A stretch of 64,000 bases of DNA from Collybiopsis luxurians FD-317 M1 (taxonomy: Eukaryota; Basidiomycota; Agaricomycetes; Agaricales; Omphalotaceae): contig KN834750.1 of assembly GCA_000827265.1 (NCBI GenBank), forward strand, positions 1 through 64,000. The letters are read 5' to 3'. Under the pieces are notes generated by a model. The model was given only the letters and a program-made list of their open reading frames with translations, searched no databases and had not been told where the DNA came from. A program made the translations under genes and the position numbers. Positions 23,453 through 36,352 of this stretch are shown here, one piece after another. Each line of letters opens with the position of its first letter. Within the stretch, counting starts at the first letter, position 1.

Positions 23453-24536
23453 CTTGAAAAGTCGGTGAACACCAAGGTGGTAGGAGAGGACAAGTTGGTG
23501 TAAAGCTGACGGGCCGCGGCACTTTTAAATGATTTCACCCAATGCTTTGCGTACATAAACCGAAATGACAAATCGGCGAGTTGGTTTCCGTAAATGTTGT
23601 GGCTCGATGAACCGCCAATTTTGCCGACTACCGAATCTGAATCAAACGGCGCCGTGCCGTACCGTATTCGTACCTTGACTCGTTGACTCTTCTAGTGTTC
23701 AACGCCCCAATCATTTCGCAGCCTAAGTGGTATACGGTACGTGTTCTTCGGTATTGTCCTGACACCGTCCATAGCTCGTCCGTAACATAGCTCGTCCGTA
23801 GCATAACTCGTCCGTAGCATATGCATTTGTACGAGCTAACTATCTTTTCATTCTTTTTCGTTACATGTAAGAACAAACGGAAGGGTGACGTGTAGTCATG
23901 ACAGGGCACATGCACATGCGGCGCAGCTGTATGAGAGCGAACTAGATCGAAATTCCTTCGTAAGTGATACAATATCTACAATCTATCTCACGACAATGGA
24001 GCTCGACAAAATTGGATAGTATATCCTACGGAACCTACATACGTATGCGACAGAACCATCACCAAATAATCTTTAGGCCTCTGGTCCATGTGCAGAGCGG
24101 CAGCCCAGGGCAGACCCTGATCAATGATCATGCATTCAATTAAATTTGCCGCAGGTCCACGCCAGCAAATTTCTTCAACGATAAACTCGAGGTATTGTAA
24201 AGTAAAGAGCGAGATTTCCGGAAAATATATGGGTAGCAACTAGTAAATATATATGTAGATGCAAAAGGACAACCGGGACCAAATAAAACAGAACGAATTA
24301 AGAATGAGTGGTTGTGTATGAGTACATTGATATCCGCAGAGAACGATTAAAGGACAGCAAGGAGCGAAAACACAATGATAAAGCAATACTTAGTGATAAT
24401 TGTATGAGTAGACCGCAAGGAATGTTGGGAATTACTGAGCTGTACAGGTACGCAGTTACTCTGTTATCTGAAACAGAAGATTAGCTTTGAATGTAAGCAT
24501 CAGCGGATCGTCTACGCACTGATTATACAATCCAAA
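23453..24536. other. Intergenic, about 1.1 kb
   Basis: No convincing gene. Near 23766-23818 a 16-bp unit (catagctcgtccgtaa) is repeated about three times in tandem with small changes. The rest is the promoter of the ABC transporter on the left and the 3' region of the kinase gene on the right. Confidence 0.5.
23766..23818. repeat. Short tandem repeat, 16-bp unit
   Basis: Three adjacent copies of catagctcgtccgtaa, with one or two changes in the last copy. They lie about 310 bp upstream of the ABC transporter start codon. No protein-binding role can be assigned. Confidence 0.75.
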
Positions 24537-26575
24537 TTATACTGGGCTGATAGGAATGTTGGTACCGTTGTAAGAAAAGCCTGAAAGATAGAATGTGAAA
24601 ATTGCTTTCACAGATGACCTCTGCACTACTCACCAGAAAATTGAGCCTGAACTGTTTGGCTCAAGTTAGAGTCTTCTACAAAACTGTCTACTGGTGCCTC
24701 CGTGGTAAAGACAGTATCGAAATTTGAGACATCTACAGGACTCGCCACACTGGGCTTAAACGGAGGGTGTATCTTCTTACGAGCCAAAAGGTCAAAGTCG
24801 ATGTGATTTACAAAGAATGGGTGTTTCTTGATCTCCTCAGCACCATTGACCCCAAGTCTTCGCGTCGGATCGCGAGTGAGCAACCCAGTCAGTATGCTCT
24901 GGGCTTCTGGGCCGATCTCAGGTCCAAAAATGAGCGGGTCATTCAAGATCTTCTGATACATGCTGTCCGTGTTCTCATCGTAAAACGGAGGCAGGCCAGA
25001 AAGCATCTCGTACAAAAGAACACCCAAAGTCCACCAATCGATGGTCTTATCTGATAGAACAGTCTCAACTCAGACTGGGCTTCGAAAGTGTACAGATAGA
25101 ACTTACTGTAACCTTGCCCGCACAGAATTTCGGGCGCGAGGTACTCGGGTGTCCCACAGAATGTGTTGGTCTTGTCATTCGCCTTCATATTCAGCTTGCA
25201 CAAGCCAAAGTCGCACAGTGCGATATGACCGGTGAAATCGAGGAGGATGTTCTCCGGCTTCAAATCACTAAAGATCCGCAATCAGAGGAGGCAGTGAAAA
25301 GCTTAACTGATGACAACAAACCGATATACAACGTCGAGCTCATGCAAATGCTCCAGAGCTAGGAGTAACTCGGCACTGTAGAAACGAGCGCGCTCCTCGT
25401 TGAATCGTTGCTCTCGCTGAAGGTGGTGGAATAATTCTCCGCCGTTGACAAAGCTGTGAGTAGATTTAGCCGAAAATCAGCTACCAAATAGGCTTTAGAA
25501 CAAATGTAAACACTCACGCCAATACGAGGTATAGCTTTTGTTCCGACTGGAAACTGAATTTGAGCGGCACAATGAAGGGGCTGTTCACTTGTGCTAAAAC
25601 TAAACGCTCAGCCAATGTATGAGTGATTTCGTTGCGGTGGACGATATGAGCTTTTCGGATGGTCTTCAAGGCGTAGATTCGCGAGGTATCGCGCTTGCGC
25701 ACTTGCATAACCTAGAACCAAAGAAATTACAATCGGTTTCCGAGCTTGCCAATACACAGCTCGCACCTTCCCAAAACTGCCTTTCCCAATGACAGTAATG
25801 AGCTCGAATTCATCGATAGTTAAAGAACCGCCATAATGAGGCTGATATGAAACCCCAATTTGAATCTTTCCAGAGCCTCCCACGACGTCATACCAGCGGT
25901 CCTCAGTTCCCATGTTTTCAAAGTCGGGCACGAATTTTATGCCTCCCAAGAAAACATCGTTTCCAAGGTCGTCAGCAAGACCATCTCCACCGCGTTTGGG
26001 CTCGTCGGCGCGTAAGTAGCACTGCAAGGAAAGTTCCGAATTGCGCGATACATCACTAAGATGGGATTATCAGGATTGAAACAAATGATGAGATCCGTGA
26101 ATCAGGGGACTAGCTTACAAGTGGGCCTGGTACATGTAAAGAGGCTTGTCCAGCTCACCCCCCAAAGGAGTGATGAGGACTTGGTTAACCTCGTATTCCA
26201 TTACAAGGTACGGAAGCCACCAGCACTGAGTTCGCTGGATGCTGTCCCTATGAAAAAAATTAAACTGTTTCCATGATAACTTAAATTTCGGACGAACCTG
26301 TTGCCTTTGGACCGAGCAAGTCTGTGTTGCTGGACGCTAGAAGGAGAGACAGAAGCAGCCACTTTGGCTTGCTGGGAAGCTAACGCATTCTGAACGGCAG
26401 GAGGCAGAGGAGTACCGGGCGGAATACTAAGACCTTCTGCCCAAAGCACACGGATTGCGAGCAGGCCAGACCTGGGACTAGGCTTTCCCGTCCCGTCAGG
26501 GTTGGAAGGAGTGGGAGTAGTAGACCGAAGGTTAGTGTAGGAGGCTTTCTTGCTTCGACCAAGTTTCCAGGACAT
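24537..26575 (-). CDS. Ypk1/Gad8/SGK-type AGC protein kinase
   Basis: A Ser/Thr kinase activated by TORC2 and PDK1 that controls membrane lipid balance and stress responses. The ATG at 26575 opens a Ser-rich lead and a C2-like region ([19 protein letters not shown]). The kinase domain begins with [14 protein letters not shown] (Gly loop), then [12 protein letters not shown] (catalytic Lys), [11 protein letters not shown] (catalytic loop) and CDFGLCKL. The activation loop [13 protein letters not shown] holds the PDK1 site Thr. The C-terminal extension has the turn-motif region and ends with the hydrophobic motif FSGFSYNG, split by the last intron, whose Ser is the TORC2 target in this family. 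Roughly 540 residues from about eight exons. Rictor, its upstream activator's subunit, is encoded at 1.7-6.8 kb. Confidence 0.93.
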
Positions 26576-26849
26576 ATTGTTGTTTCAGGGCAAGTAATGA
26601 GCGTACGAAGAAAGCCTGCTTTCTATCCTGTGTCACAGCTTCGAGTAGATGATGGAAGGAAGGAGAGGCGAAGAGGATATTTATTTAATTTTCCCTGGCA
26701 TCAGATGCTTTAATGTCACATCTTTGATGTTTTTGGAAATCTTGTGACACGGAGTGAAAATCTCATGATCACCTCAGTTCAAATTTTCACATTCTGTCAG
26801 CGAGACACCGTAGCATTCAATGATGAATCTTTTCCATCTTTTCCATCTT

Positions 26850-29800
26850 TTAAAGGTCATTTCTGCCAAGTACCTCACCCAACTTCTTCTTCGCATCGAC
26901 AGCACTGTCCGCAAGGTTCCACTCTAAGAACCTCCGACAGATTGCTTCGGCGTTTTCCAACTCCAAAGCATCTTTCTCCGACATTGCCTCGTCCAACAAC
27001 CGGCCAATCTCGTGAGCGGAAAGCAACCGACTAGTAAGGGTAGCTAAAATGTAAGTCGCCAATAAATGAAAAAACCATATGAATGGTTACCTGACATATT
27101 GCGCTCTTTGCACCAAGCGATAAGGGATACCAAATATTTCAGCACATTTGGCGGCGTGAGAGTCCAGGCAAAGTCCCTCCGCTACCCTAAAATTGAGTGA
27201 GCCGCGGAGTAAGAATCCTGAAAACATAAAAAATTCACCTATACAAGTACGTAATCTCTTCTCGAGGTCCGGTCTGTACATTCGCTGTGGATATACTACC
27301 CGATCTTGAAGGGGCCACTGAGGAGCTTCTCACTGAAGACGTTTGACTAAAGCCGCTTTCCGTTTCAAGAGATCTTCCATCTCGAGTCGTGAACATGACT
27401 TGCATATGAAGAAACGAGACCGGAACAGATTGAGGATCAAGAAGTTCTTCTCTGAAGATATCATGGAAATGAGTTGCGACAATAACTTTTGGACAGTTTG
27501 ATCCTCTCGCGAACAAGTGTTTGATGACGCCACATAGAAGACCTGCGCCATCTAAATTGTTCAGAGGAAGATTAAAGTTTGGATAGCTTTAGTATGCGAG
27601 AGGTTGACGCGATAATTGAGATCACCAGCCTGTCGGTAAAGTTCCTTTGCCAAATTCGTCCAGTAAGATAAGAGAGCGAGATGTGCAATTGCGAAGAGCA
27701 AGCGAAACTTGATTTAAATCGATCATGAAAGCTGATTGAACCTATGCGAAAAGTCCGAGTTGAGTGAGGTTCTGATGCAATGGCTACTGGGACGCGTTGA
27801 ATCACTTTGGAAACAGATTCCCTGGTTGATATGCGGGTGAAAACTGCAAATATGTCTTATGGGAGGCACAATTCAAAGTCGTGAAAATGTTACTTTTGTC
27901 CACAACGCCCAGAGTTGCAGCTTCGGCGGGGACAAAACTATTCGAGGGAGAATGTTTATGCTTAGAGTTAACCCTTCAATGCACTGCAAGGCATATTACC
28001 ATCCGATCTAACGGTAAAGATGAGAACTAATTAGCTTTATGTTCACGTCAACCAACCTGCGCCATATACTGGATCAAAGCGATCTAGGAACATTGAAGTA
28101 GGGTTCTCGCCAGAACAGTTCGAACATCGCACCTGCTTGAGATATATACTCTATATCATCATCCGCATAAGCTTCGAAGCAAAAGAAAAAGAGCAACGTC
28201 CTGACCTTGCCACACGCATTAGCTCCAGTACACAGCAAAATACTATTCCAAAGCTGCAAACTATCTCCATCGAGCACCGTGTCCAATTCTGTATCTGAAG
28301 AGTTTGTAAACATCGAGAAGTGACCATCACCTCCGGTTATGCGTGTATCATTAGGTACAAACGTGTCGACGACCATCTCTTGCAGAGGATGTCTATGGAC
28401 GGTGCGTAACTATGGGATGCGAAGACGAAAGGAATCGGAGCCGAGCAAACCTTCCCTGAATGATTTCGATAATATTGTCCTCCACCATCATCGGCCGTCG
28501 ATAATCGTTCGATCTGGACACAACTGCAAAAGCAAGCAGACAATCCAACTCGGCGCAAACATCACACGCCTGAAGCATTGCAGCATCGTAAACGAGTATT
28601 TCTTCAAGTAACGTTTGAATGATCTCAATCTCTCGGTCGACAATTAGAGAGTGAAGATCTCCAATATGAGTGTCCATGTCTACGGCGAGCGGCCGTTAAA
28701 ATTTACGGGATGTTTCAGCTACGCAGGCAGTGACTTACCATGCATCTCTTGTGACTTGAAGTAGACGTGCGATCTAAAGCGAAACGATTAGGCGACGATG
28801 ATATGAAGGCAACGGTGATCAAGAGGTATCACTCTGATGAAAACTGTTGACGTTCAAAGTGAGCAACGGGCTGAGGACGGGTCGTAGTATTGGCGCCGTA
28901 TCACCTGGAAACTCCATCCGTCAAGGATTTGAACACCTGCTTCGCTTCGCCAATCATCTTGCATAGGAACACATATAAGAAACCCTGTCACTCCTTCCGT
29001 TAATCCCGGATTTCATCACGTTGGGTAATCTCTCTAACCCAACTGAGGAAAATACACAACGTTCAACGACGACGCGTAGCTGGGAGGCACAGCTTGGGAG
29101 ATTCTTTCTGCGACCTTAGACTATGAAAACAGATCACGGCCTCGAAATGAGCGGACTGGGTGATCTACCTACCAGAACGGTGTCTATACCATGGTAAACA
29201 TGCTTTCTGTTATCCAATTCTTCATCGATGTGGGGGCGTACGCAAACCCTTCTCGCTTCGGCGGATTCTTCCCAATCAATCTGGAATCTGTTTAAATGCA
29301 TTGAGACGAACCACAGACAAAATGATGCTGACGATGTCATTTATTCGCGTTCCAATTTCTCGGAAGCAGGAGATGTCCAAAGCCGAGAGTAGCTATCCGT
29401 TGGTCAGCTTTGATCAGAACACACCACTTAGCGACAACCTACTTTTTGCACGATATCGATCTTGGACGTTTCGTGGAGTTCAGTGAGTGTTTCCTTAAGC
29501 ATCGCGCACAGCACGGTGAACTGCTCAATCGGTTAACGCCTGGACGACCTTAGATCTTCGCTTACAGACCTTTACAAGCCCCTGCCACTCAGCGACCTTT
29601 GCCTTTCCACTTCTTATCATGCTCAGTATGCGGGATACATTCTTGATACCCTTCAGATGCCCGATCAAGGAATCGGCGGTCGTGATGTTTTCCGGCCGAA
29701 GAAAGCACTCGACCGCATCGTGGCGTGAGTTTATAACCGAGAGAGAAAGAGAAGGTCTTAAGAGCCAGGTTCGCATAAGATTCCTTCCCAGAGCGGTATG

Positions 29801-31222
29801 CGTGATATTCAAAATTCCTGTCAATTTCAGACAAGGTTGAGATGGTTAAACGAAAGGCGTGCTAAGAGCACTGACCAGAAAGAGAAAGCCCTTCTTTAAT
29901 TTTTTCGGAGTGCATTGATGCATGACTTTCGTTTTCAAACACTTGGAGTGAGCTTTTGCCACTACTTTAGTACAGTCAGGAACAAAGTTTGAATATAGAC
30001 TCACAAGAGAGCATCGGCATTAATTTGCATCACCTCGTTTCTGGAGAAGTAACATAAGTAAAGGGAAGAGAGTGTCAGGAATAGAGACCAACAAGGCCAA
30101 GCACTCGATATCTCTAACTTCTAGACCGCGAATACCTTCATCCTCGAGGTCGTCAACTGCGCGCACGCGCACGAGATAGTCGAGCAATGCTCCCACAGAG
30201 GCCATCTGCGGACAGGGGTTAACCTTTCAAAACGAACCGTGTGCGGCCATCAGTTCGACGACGCACGCAAAGCGGAGAAGACTCCAAAGACGCAAAATTA
30301 GAGATTCGAATAGACGCATTCCATCGCTTCGCGGTGGGATCGTTCAGAACATCTGCACGCCTGGCCATAAAATCGTACGCATTTCGAGAGATGAAAGTCG
30401 CGTCATCTAGGGAGCCACGAGCTGAAGCTTCCTGGGCTACATCTTGAGGCAAATCTGATAGTAACTGTAGATTCATCAGCCTATCCTTTCCCTTGGCGGG
30501 TAGAAAGTCTTTGTGTGGCCTAATTTGAAATACACCGTCGGAGCCTTCCACTACATGGAAATATCAGTATATGCATAGAAAATCAAGCTCAACGTGTCGT
30601 GAACCGACTGAATTCTCGAGCGGTATCCATGAACGCGTCGTCTGATCGCGAGCTGGTGAGCAAGACATCAGGGCTGGCTTGATCGAGGACTAAAGAAACC
30701 TTATAAGCGTTGTATGGGAATAATTTTTAGTCCTCACCCATTTTAGTAAGATCGAAATAGGACGTTTCTTCGGTGTCTTCTAGAACGTAGATTCTGCACT
30801 TGACAGGATCATAATAAGCCATACCGACGCGACGGCTGGTCGACGAGCGTAATTAGTGGCGTTTCTGGATAAGATTCCCGTCGTACTTTTGGCACCAGGC
30901 TGTCAAACAAATCTGAACGAGGGTCGTCAGCATTCACGCCTGAAGTGAACACGCTACAAATACACACCTTTTTTGACCCGGATTCATCAGAAAGCTCTGT
31001 CATAGAGTCTTCGAGTATCTCTTCCGCTGAAGTATTTTCCGTATCCGCTGGCTGACTCGCTTCCCATCGGACTTTCTTTGCTGTAATCGGAGAATGAGTT
31101 TCTTCATCGGAATGGACGGCATCTTCAGTCGCAGCTGTCGACATTGAATTGGCGGCTTTTCTCAGCCTTCCAGAGTGTGTTCGCTTTCGATTCTGGTCTC
31201 CACGATTGTAGTATCTCGGCAT
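26850..31222 (-). CDS. MSH5: MSH5, meiotic MutS homologue
   Basis: MSH5 pairs with MSH4 to clamp recombination intermediates and promote meiotic crossovers; it does not repair mismatches. The N-terminal extension ([10 protein letters not shown], Ser/Glu-rich) leads through two proposed introns into [13 protein letters not shown] and [18 protein letters not shown]. The core follows with [10 protein letters not shown] (about 30205), [20 protein letters not shown] (about 29815-29755, the clamp/lever start) and HPLQE (about 28390). In the ATPase, GANACGKSVYMKQ is Walker A, split by an intron. LLDEFGKGT is Walker B (about 27655-27630) and VATHFHDIF lies at about 27470. The C-terminal helix-turn-helix ends at 26850. 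No mismatch-reading domain I (Phe-X-Glu) is visible, as expected for MSH5. There are about twenty introns; exon edges are approximate. Confidence 0.9.
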
Positions 31223-31422
31223 CGTGGGTGAGTAGAGGCAAGAGTCGAGAGTAACGCGAGAGTTTAATGAGTCACCTATCGCGAGCGTGATTTTAGGCGC
31301 TTAATAGACGCCCATTAGTCCTAACGTACGTACTGCCAGTGCTTACTGCTAGCTTCTCAATAGATAATTATATATATCCAGCCGATGTTAACTTACATAT
31401 TACAAGTATACCGTACAAAATA

Positions 31423-32641
31423 TTAAAGCTTGGCGCGAACCTCCCCATCCGCAACCATCTCTGCATCCCGAATCTTTTTCGCTCTCAAAGCCCTACCTGC
31501 ACGGCTAATACTCTCCCTCCCTAACTTTTCACTGACCCACCAACCAATTTCCATGATCTTGTCAAGGTCAATGGTACCCTTGCCATATTCTGTGCCAACG
31601 ACCGTGTATTTTGAATCTTTCAAGGCATACAGAACATCTTCAGTAGCAACATTGCCCGTTGCTCCGGGTGAATACGGGCATCCACCAAGTCCGCCGACGG
31701 AAGAGTCGATTGTACGCACACCGTGCTCCAGAGCTGTAAACACATTGGCAACTGCAGTGCCAAAGGTGTCATGGAACTATGAAAGCGGTTTAGAAAGTAT
31801 ATTAGAGAGTGAATGTAAGGCTCTAAACTTACATGACCAGCCAGTCGTTCAACTGGGATATCCTTCTTCACTTCTTCCAGCATTTCGGCTACTTGTGTCG
31901 GCGTACCGCGTCCTACAGTGTCTCCGAGGCTGATTTCATAGCAGCCCATGTTAAGCAGCTCTTTGGCCACCACCCGCACCTTCTTGTAATCAACCTGACC
32001 GGTATACGGGCACTCGATCGCTACACTGACATAACCTCTTACTCTTAATCCCTTGTCTAGCGCTGACTTGGCCACAGGAGCAAGTTTTGCAAGAGACTCG
32101 TTGATACTTGTATTCAAATTTGCCCGTGTAAAGGCATCTGTTGCGGCAGTGAAGATGGAAATTTCGTCCGACGGCGGAGGAACAGATTCAGAGTCGGGTG
32201 AAGCATTGTAAGCGTTTAGAACGGACAAAAGGCCGTCCAGGCCTTTCTGATTGGGAACGAGGACACCGTAATGAACATCGGGAAGTCGATGCATGCGAGA
32301 TATAATTTCACCGGTCCCCGCCATCTGTACAGTATTACAATGATTCCAGGCGCAATAAACAGCTTGAGACATACCTGAGGAACCCACTTTGGACTGACAA
32401 AACTTCCTGCTTCGATGAGCTGGCATCCAGCTAGGGCCAATTTCTCGATGAGTTCGACTTTGACATCGACAGGAATAACACCCTTTTCATTCTGCAAGCC
32501 ATCTCTAGGTCCAACTTCCATGATATTTATTGGAATTTTAGCTTCTGTAGCATAGTTTCGCCCTCTACGGCCATGGGAAAGAGCAGCAGAGCTTGGACGA
32601 CATGAAATACGAGTTAAAGTTCGAAGTTGGGAGGCCAGCAT
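31423..32641 (-). CDS. Hydroxymethylglutaryl-CoA lyase
   Basis: Cleaves HMG-CoA to acetyl-CoA and acetoacetate, the last step of leucine breakdown and of ketone-body formation. Three exons (32375-32641, 31833-32324, 31423-31776) with 50- and 56-nt introns give 370 residues. Motifs include [15 protein letters not shown] (substrate and metal site), [37 protein letters not shown], then HFHDTFGTA across the second intron (metal-binding His pair). [16 protein letters not shown] is the flexible loop with the catalytic Cys. The first 35 residues are Arg/Ser-rich without acids ([20 protein letters not shown]), a mitochondrial presequence. The last three residues, AKL, match a peroxisomal PTS1 signal, as CKL does in the human enzyme. 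Confidence 0.95.
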
Positions 32642-32989
32642 GGTGAGTGGGTGGAGTTAAGGCGGCCTGGAGATGGTGAATAAAATTTTGGGGAGAAAGA
32701 AATCAGGCGAAGTGTTCAGATTAATATAGGTTCAAAACCATTGCTCTTCGTCCGAAACCACAACATAACAAGTAGCAACTGTATTCCAAGCTCCGGTCGA
32801 AGTTCATTAAGACCGAATTCCCGAACTGCCAACAAAATGCGTCGGCCGAAATTTCGCGACGCTTATGGAGACCAGCCCGAAAAACAGTCGGCGACGGGTA
32901 CCGACAATTTGTGAAAAGCTGCACCGCGTGTACGAGATTGGTCTCAAAAAATGGTATTTGATTCTTAGAGATAATTACACCTAGATATT
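32642..32989. other. Intergenic, nothing recognised
   Basis: Short promoter region of the lyase gene followed by the 3' end of the prohibitin gene. No reading frame or repeat of note. Confidence 0.5.
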
Positions 32990-34338
32990 CTACGACCGTT
33001 TCGACTTTCCAAGATCGTTGACATTATCAACAGCCACTGGAAGAAATAGCTATCAGTCAGGAAATCGATGACAGGGCAGGAAACCACGGACCATTCAAGA
33101 GCAAACTTTGCGCGTCAAGCATCACCTTGTTTCCTGAGGTCGAGAGAAGATTGGCAATGTCCCGTGCAGCTTCCAGTCTGCGCAGTTCCAGGAAACCCTT
33201 GTTTGCCCGTAGCGACTCCCCAATTAGCTCGGCACTTTTAGCTTCACCGTCGGCACGAACGATGATAGACTAAATATACTGTCAGCATATCCTGCTACAA
33301 GAAAAGATAACGAGCCTGCCTCTTTCTCCTGCACTGCTTGATCAACCAAGAATGCAGCTCGGAGAGCATTTTGTTGTGCAACCTACGAGTATAGACCTTT
33401 TAGAGTCACCATTGAAAGGTCAATTCTAAACTGTCACGAACCTGCTTCGCCTCAACAGCATGGGTGAATTCCGGAGAGAAAGTGAGGTGGGTAATAGAAA
33501 CATCATCCAAAACAAGATTAAATCTCAGAGCTCGCTTTGTCAAACCTTCGCGAACAAGTCGTGACACCTGAAGAGAAAAAGTCAAAGTCCCATGAATATT
33601 CTGAACCGAAAAACACAAATAAAAGACAAACATGCTCTCGTTGCGTGATCAATTGACTTGCGTTGAACTGTGCTACAACGCTTTTGAGTACTTCGTTCAC
33701 GATGGAAGGAAGAACTCTCTCGTCATAATCTTGACCAAGCTCTCGGTAGATGGTGGGTAAAGATTTGACAGAGGGTCGAGATAGAACACGGCAAGTGATG
33801 TTAACCATCTGGAGATCTATGGAACACACGAGTAATGTTATTAAACCTTGTTGACAATCCAGGAGATACTTGCCTTTTGTACCAGTCAAACTAGCAATGT
33901 TTCTGGGCTTGGCGCGAATGTCGAATATAACAGGTCGTTCAAGCCATGGTATCTGCACAAAATGTTCAGTAACAAGGCCTGAAATGATATGTACGGTCCA
34001 CATACCGCCAAATGTGTACCTTCAGGATATATTTCATCTTTGACACCGTTCAACCTGGGCTGTAATTAAATCCGCTGGAAAACACAGATACTCCCATTCA
34101 TGCCCACCGTGTATATTTAATTGCGCGATGACCACCGTCCACTAGAGCCCAGTTAGGTGGAATTATTCAGCCTAGAAGAAATCGCCTACAAACCATTGAA
34201 AAGACTGGCGTTCAATGCAAGACCTCCGGCGATGAGTGCAATTAAAAGGCCGCCGCCAGCTAGAAAGCCTTGTGGTGGACCATTCCCTCCCGCTCTCCTG
34301 ACTTGGGTTGCAAATTTGCGAAAAGATTCAGGATCCAT
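32990..34338 (-). CDS. PHB2: Prohibitin-2 (PHB2)
   Basis: A subunit of the ring-shaped prohibitin complex of the inner mitochondrial membrane, where it partners prohibitin-1, scaffolds proteases and supports cristae. The start at 34338 gives [17 protein letters not shown], then a Gly-rich stretch and a single membrane segment ([19 protein letters not shown]). The SPFH/PHB domain follows with [50 protein letters not shown] and [20 protein letters not shown]. The C-terminal coiled coil includes AEAKQ-like [20 protein letters not shown] and [16 protein letters not shown] motifs. It ends with NDLGKSKRS at 32990. About six introns; roughly 310 residues. The PHB2-type N-terminus and tail distinguish it from PHB1. 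It is divergent from the PQ-loop gene, with 183 bp between start codons. Confidence 0.93.
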
Positions 34339-34521
34339 CGAGGATGTTTGGGTCCAAAGGGCGTCGCGCGTACTGGCCGGCAGAAACCGGCAACGAGTAC
34401 GGCACTATGACCGATACGCCTTACGTGAAAAAAATAAAAAATTCAAATTAGCGCCCAATATCCACCACCGTATTGGCCGTACTTGGTAACTTACTCCTTA
34501 TCTTTCACATCGTTGTGGTCC

Positions 34522-35746
34522 ATGTACTCGTTGCAGCCACCGCCTTTCAATGACACACTCAGCAGCATCGTATGCCTTCTTCTCAATGTTCTTTTTTCCT
34601 GAGTTCATGTACAGTGCATTCATTTAGTTGGGTTGGGTCTCAATAGCATGCTGGTAAGTTTCATATCGGATATCATATCAACTTTATTATGAATGCTGTT
34701 CATGTTTGCAGGACTGTAGTGTATTGTCCTCAGATTTATGAAGCCTATTCATTAAAGTCAGGAGAAGGACTGAGCCTCCTCTTTGTATACATATGGCTTC
34801 TGGGTGATATAACAAACACGACGGGGGCCTTACTTGCCGGGTTACTACCTACAATGAGCATTCTGGGCATATACGTGAGTCTCTATCTCTAGCTTCTCCG
34901 TTTTTGGTACAGCTCTTTCCACAGTATACCCTGTGCGATATTACTCTTCTCGTACAAATCTACTACTACCGCTGGAAATCGTCAAAGTCTCAGTCATCCA
35001 CCTCCGACGGAGACGAAGAAACACCGCTGCTGACAAGCGACCGCACCCAAAACTCCAAACATGTAGCAGTGACTCCAACAAAAATTTTGTTTCTTCGATA
35101 TACCGGTGCCCTTTTATTTGTCATCGTCACAGGAGTGTTAGCGTGGTGGATTTCCAGCAATACGAAGAGGAAGCATGAGGTCCAGAAGCCCCATGGTCCT
35201 GCCATGACCTGGATAATCCAAATCCTAGGTTGGACAAGCGCACTCTGCTATGTTAATCTTGCATATTTAGCCACCTTATCTTTCGTGCTAACCGCTTTCA
35301 TTTTTGTAGCTTGGTTCACGAGTCCCGCAGATCAGTGAGCGGATAATTTTGCCTGGCACTTAATGCGGCGTTGACCCTGTCAAAGTTAAAAACTTTACCA
35401 CTCGGTGCGAGGGTCTGGCTCCCGCGCTGTTCTTCTTCTCCATACTAGGTAACACGACATACTCTCTCTCTATATGCGTAAAAAGTATGGAAAGAGACTA
35501 TCTCATCACCAATGCAAGTTGGCTCGCAGGTGAGTCAATCGCGCCACGTCGCAACAACTCCCGTGTACTGATGGTCTTCTTATGATCCCGCGTGAAGGGA
35601 GTGCATTGACGATATTCTTGGATATCATCGTGAGCTTTTGCCTTTCTTTGGGGCGCGACGTTCTAGAACAACCCAACTTCGCTCTATAGGTCCTATCCCA
35701 ATTCTCATACTTTCGCTACAAGGCCTTGAAAGCTGTAGCACGTTGA
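34522..35746 (+). CDS. PQ-loop vacuolar amino-acid transporter (Ypq1/Rtc2-like)
   Basis: A seven-helix protein of the PQ-loop family; fungal relatives export basic amino acids across the vacuolar membrane and are counterparts of lysosomal PQLC2. Eight exons fit one frame: 34522-34569, 34628-34653, 34712-34874, 34925-35251, 35310-35334, 35386-35529, 35598-35629 and 35690-35746. They total 273 residues. Both PQ motifs are present: WTVVYCPQIYEAY (exon 2/3 junction) and GSRVPQIIKNFTTR (exon 5/6 junction). The first is followed by SGEGLSLLFVYIWLLGDITN and the second by CEGLAPALFFFSILGNTTYS, the repeated unit of the family. A hydrophilic loop of about 60 residues (Ser/Asp-rich, ETPLLTSD with a possible dileucine sorting signal) separates the halves. 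Confidence 0.88.
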
Positions 35747-36352
35747 GCGGATTTTGCCAGTATTGCTTTTCTAGATGCGAGGCGCGTGGCACGAACGCGA
35801 CGCCACACTGAGAAAGTCGTTTTGTGATTTTACCAAATGGACTCGTATCTATAGATCATCTATGTGCGTATATAAAATGATGATTATGGTGTTGTTGGCC
35901 CAACAAAACGGTGGGAAAGCGGCGCGAGGCCATCAACCTGCCTCATTGTCGCGCTCGTGTTGATGAATTTCTCCTCTCATCCCACGATGCAGGGTAGGAA
36001 GACATGTAGCAGATTGGGATGAACACTCATATGATGGACATCCGAAGTCTGCCTCGTGCAGAGACGGAACGCAAACCAAACAACTTTATCTGAATGTAAA
36101 CCGTTATAATTTCTTGTTTCTTTTATAAACCCTGTAGTTTTGTTTCAAGCGAGTCTCATTTCCTTCACAATCGGACAATTCTCTAACAGTTACACAAAGG
36201 TCTGCGTGCATCTTTCCTCCGAAGCAATCGATCCGGACCTCATTCCTCATTTGTCAGTATACAGTGTGCGCCTCGAGGCGGAGTATTATTGAGCTAGCGT
36301 ATTTAAGGGCTGGCAGCAAGCCGCTAATCGTGCTTGATCCACCCCCCGGGTA
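35747..36352. other. Intergenic, about 600 bp
   Basis: 3' region of the PQ-loop gene and promoter of the F-box gene. Only short unconvincing frames; no repeat or RNA gene recognised. Confidence 0.5.
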
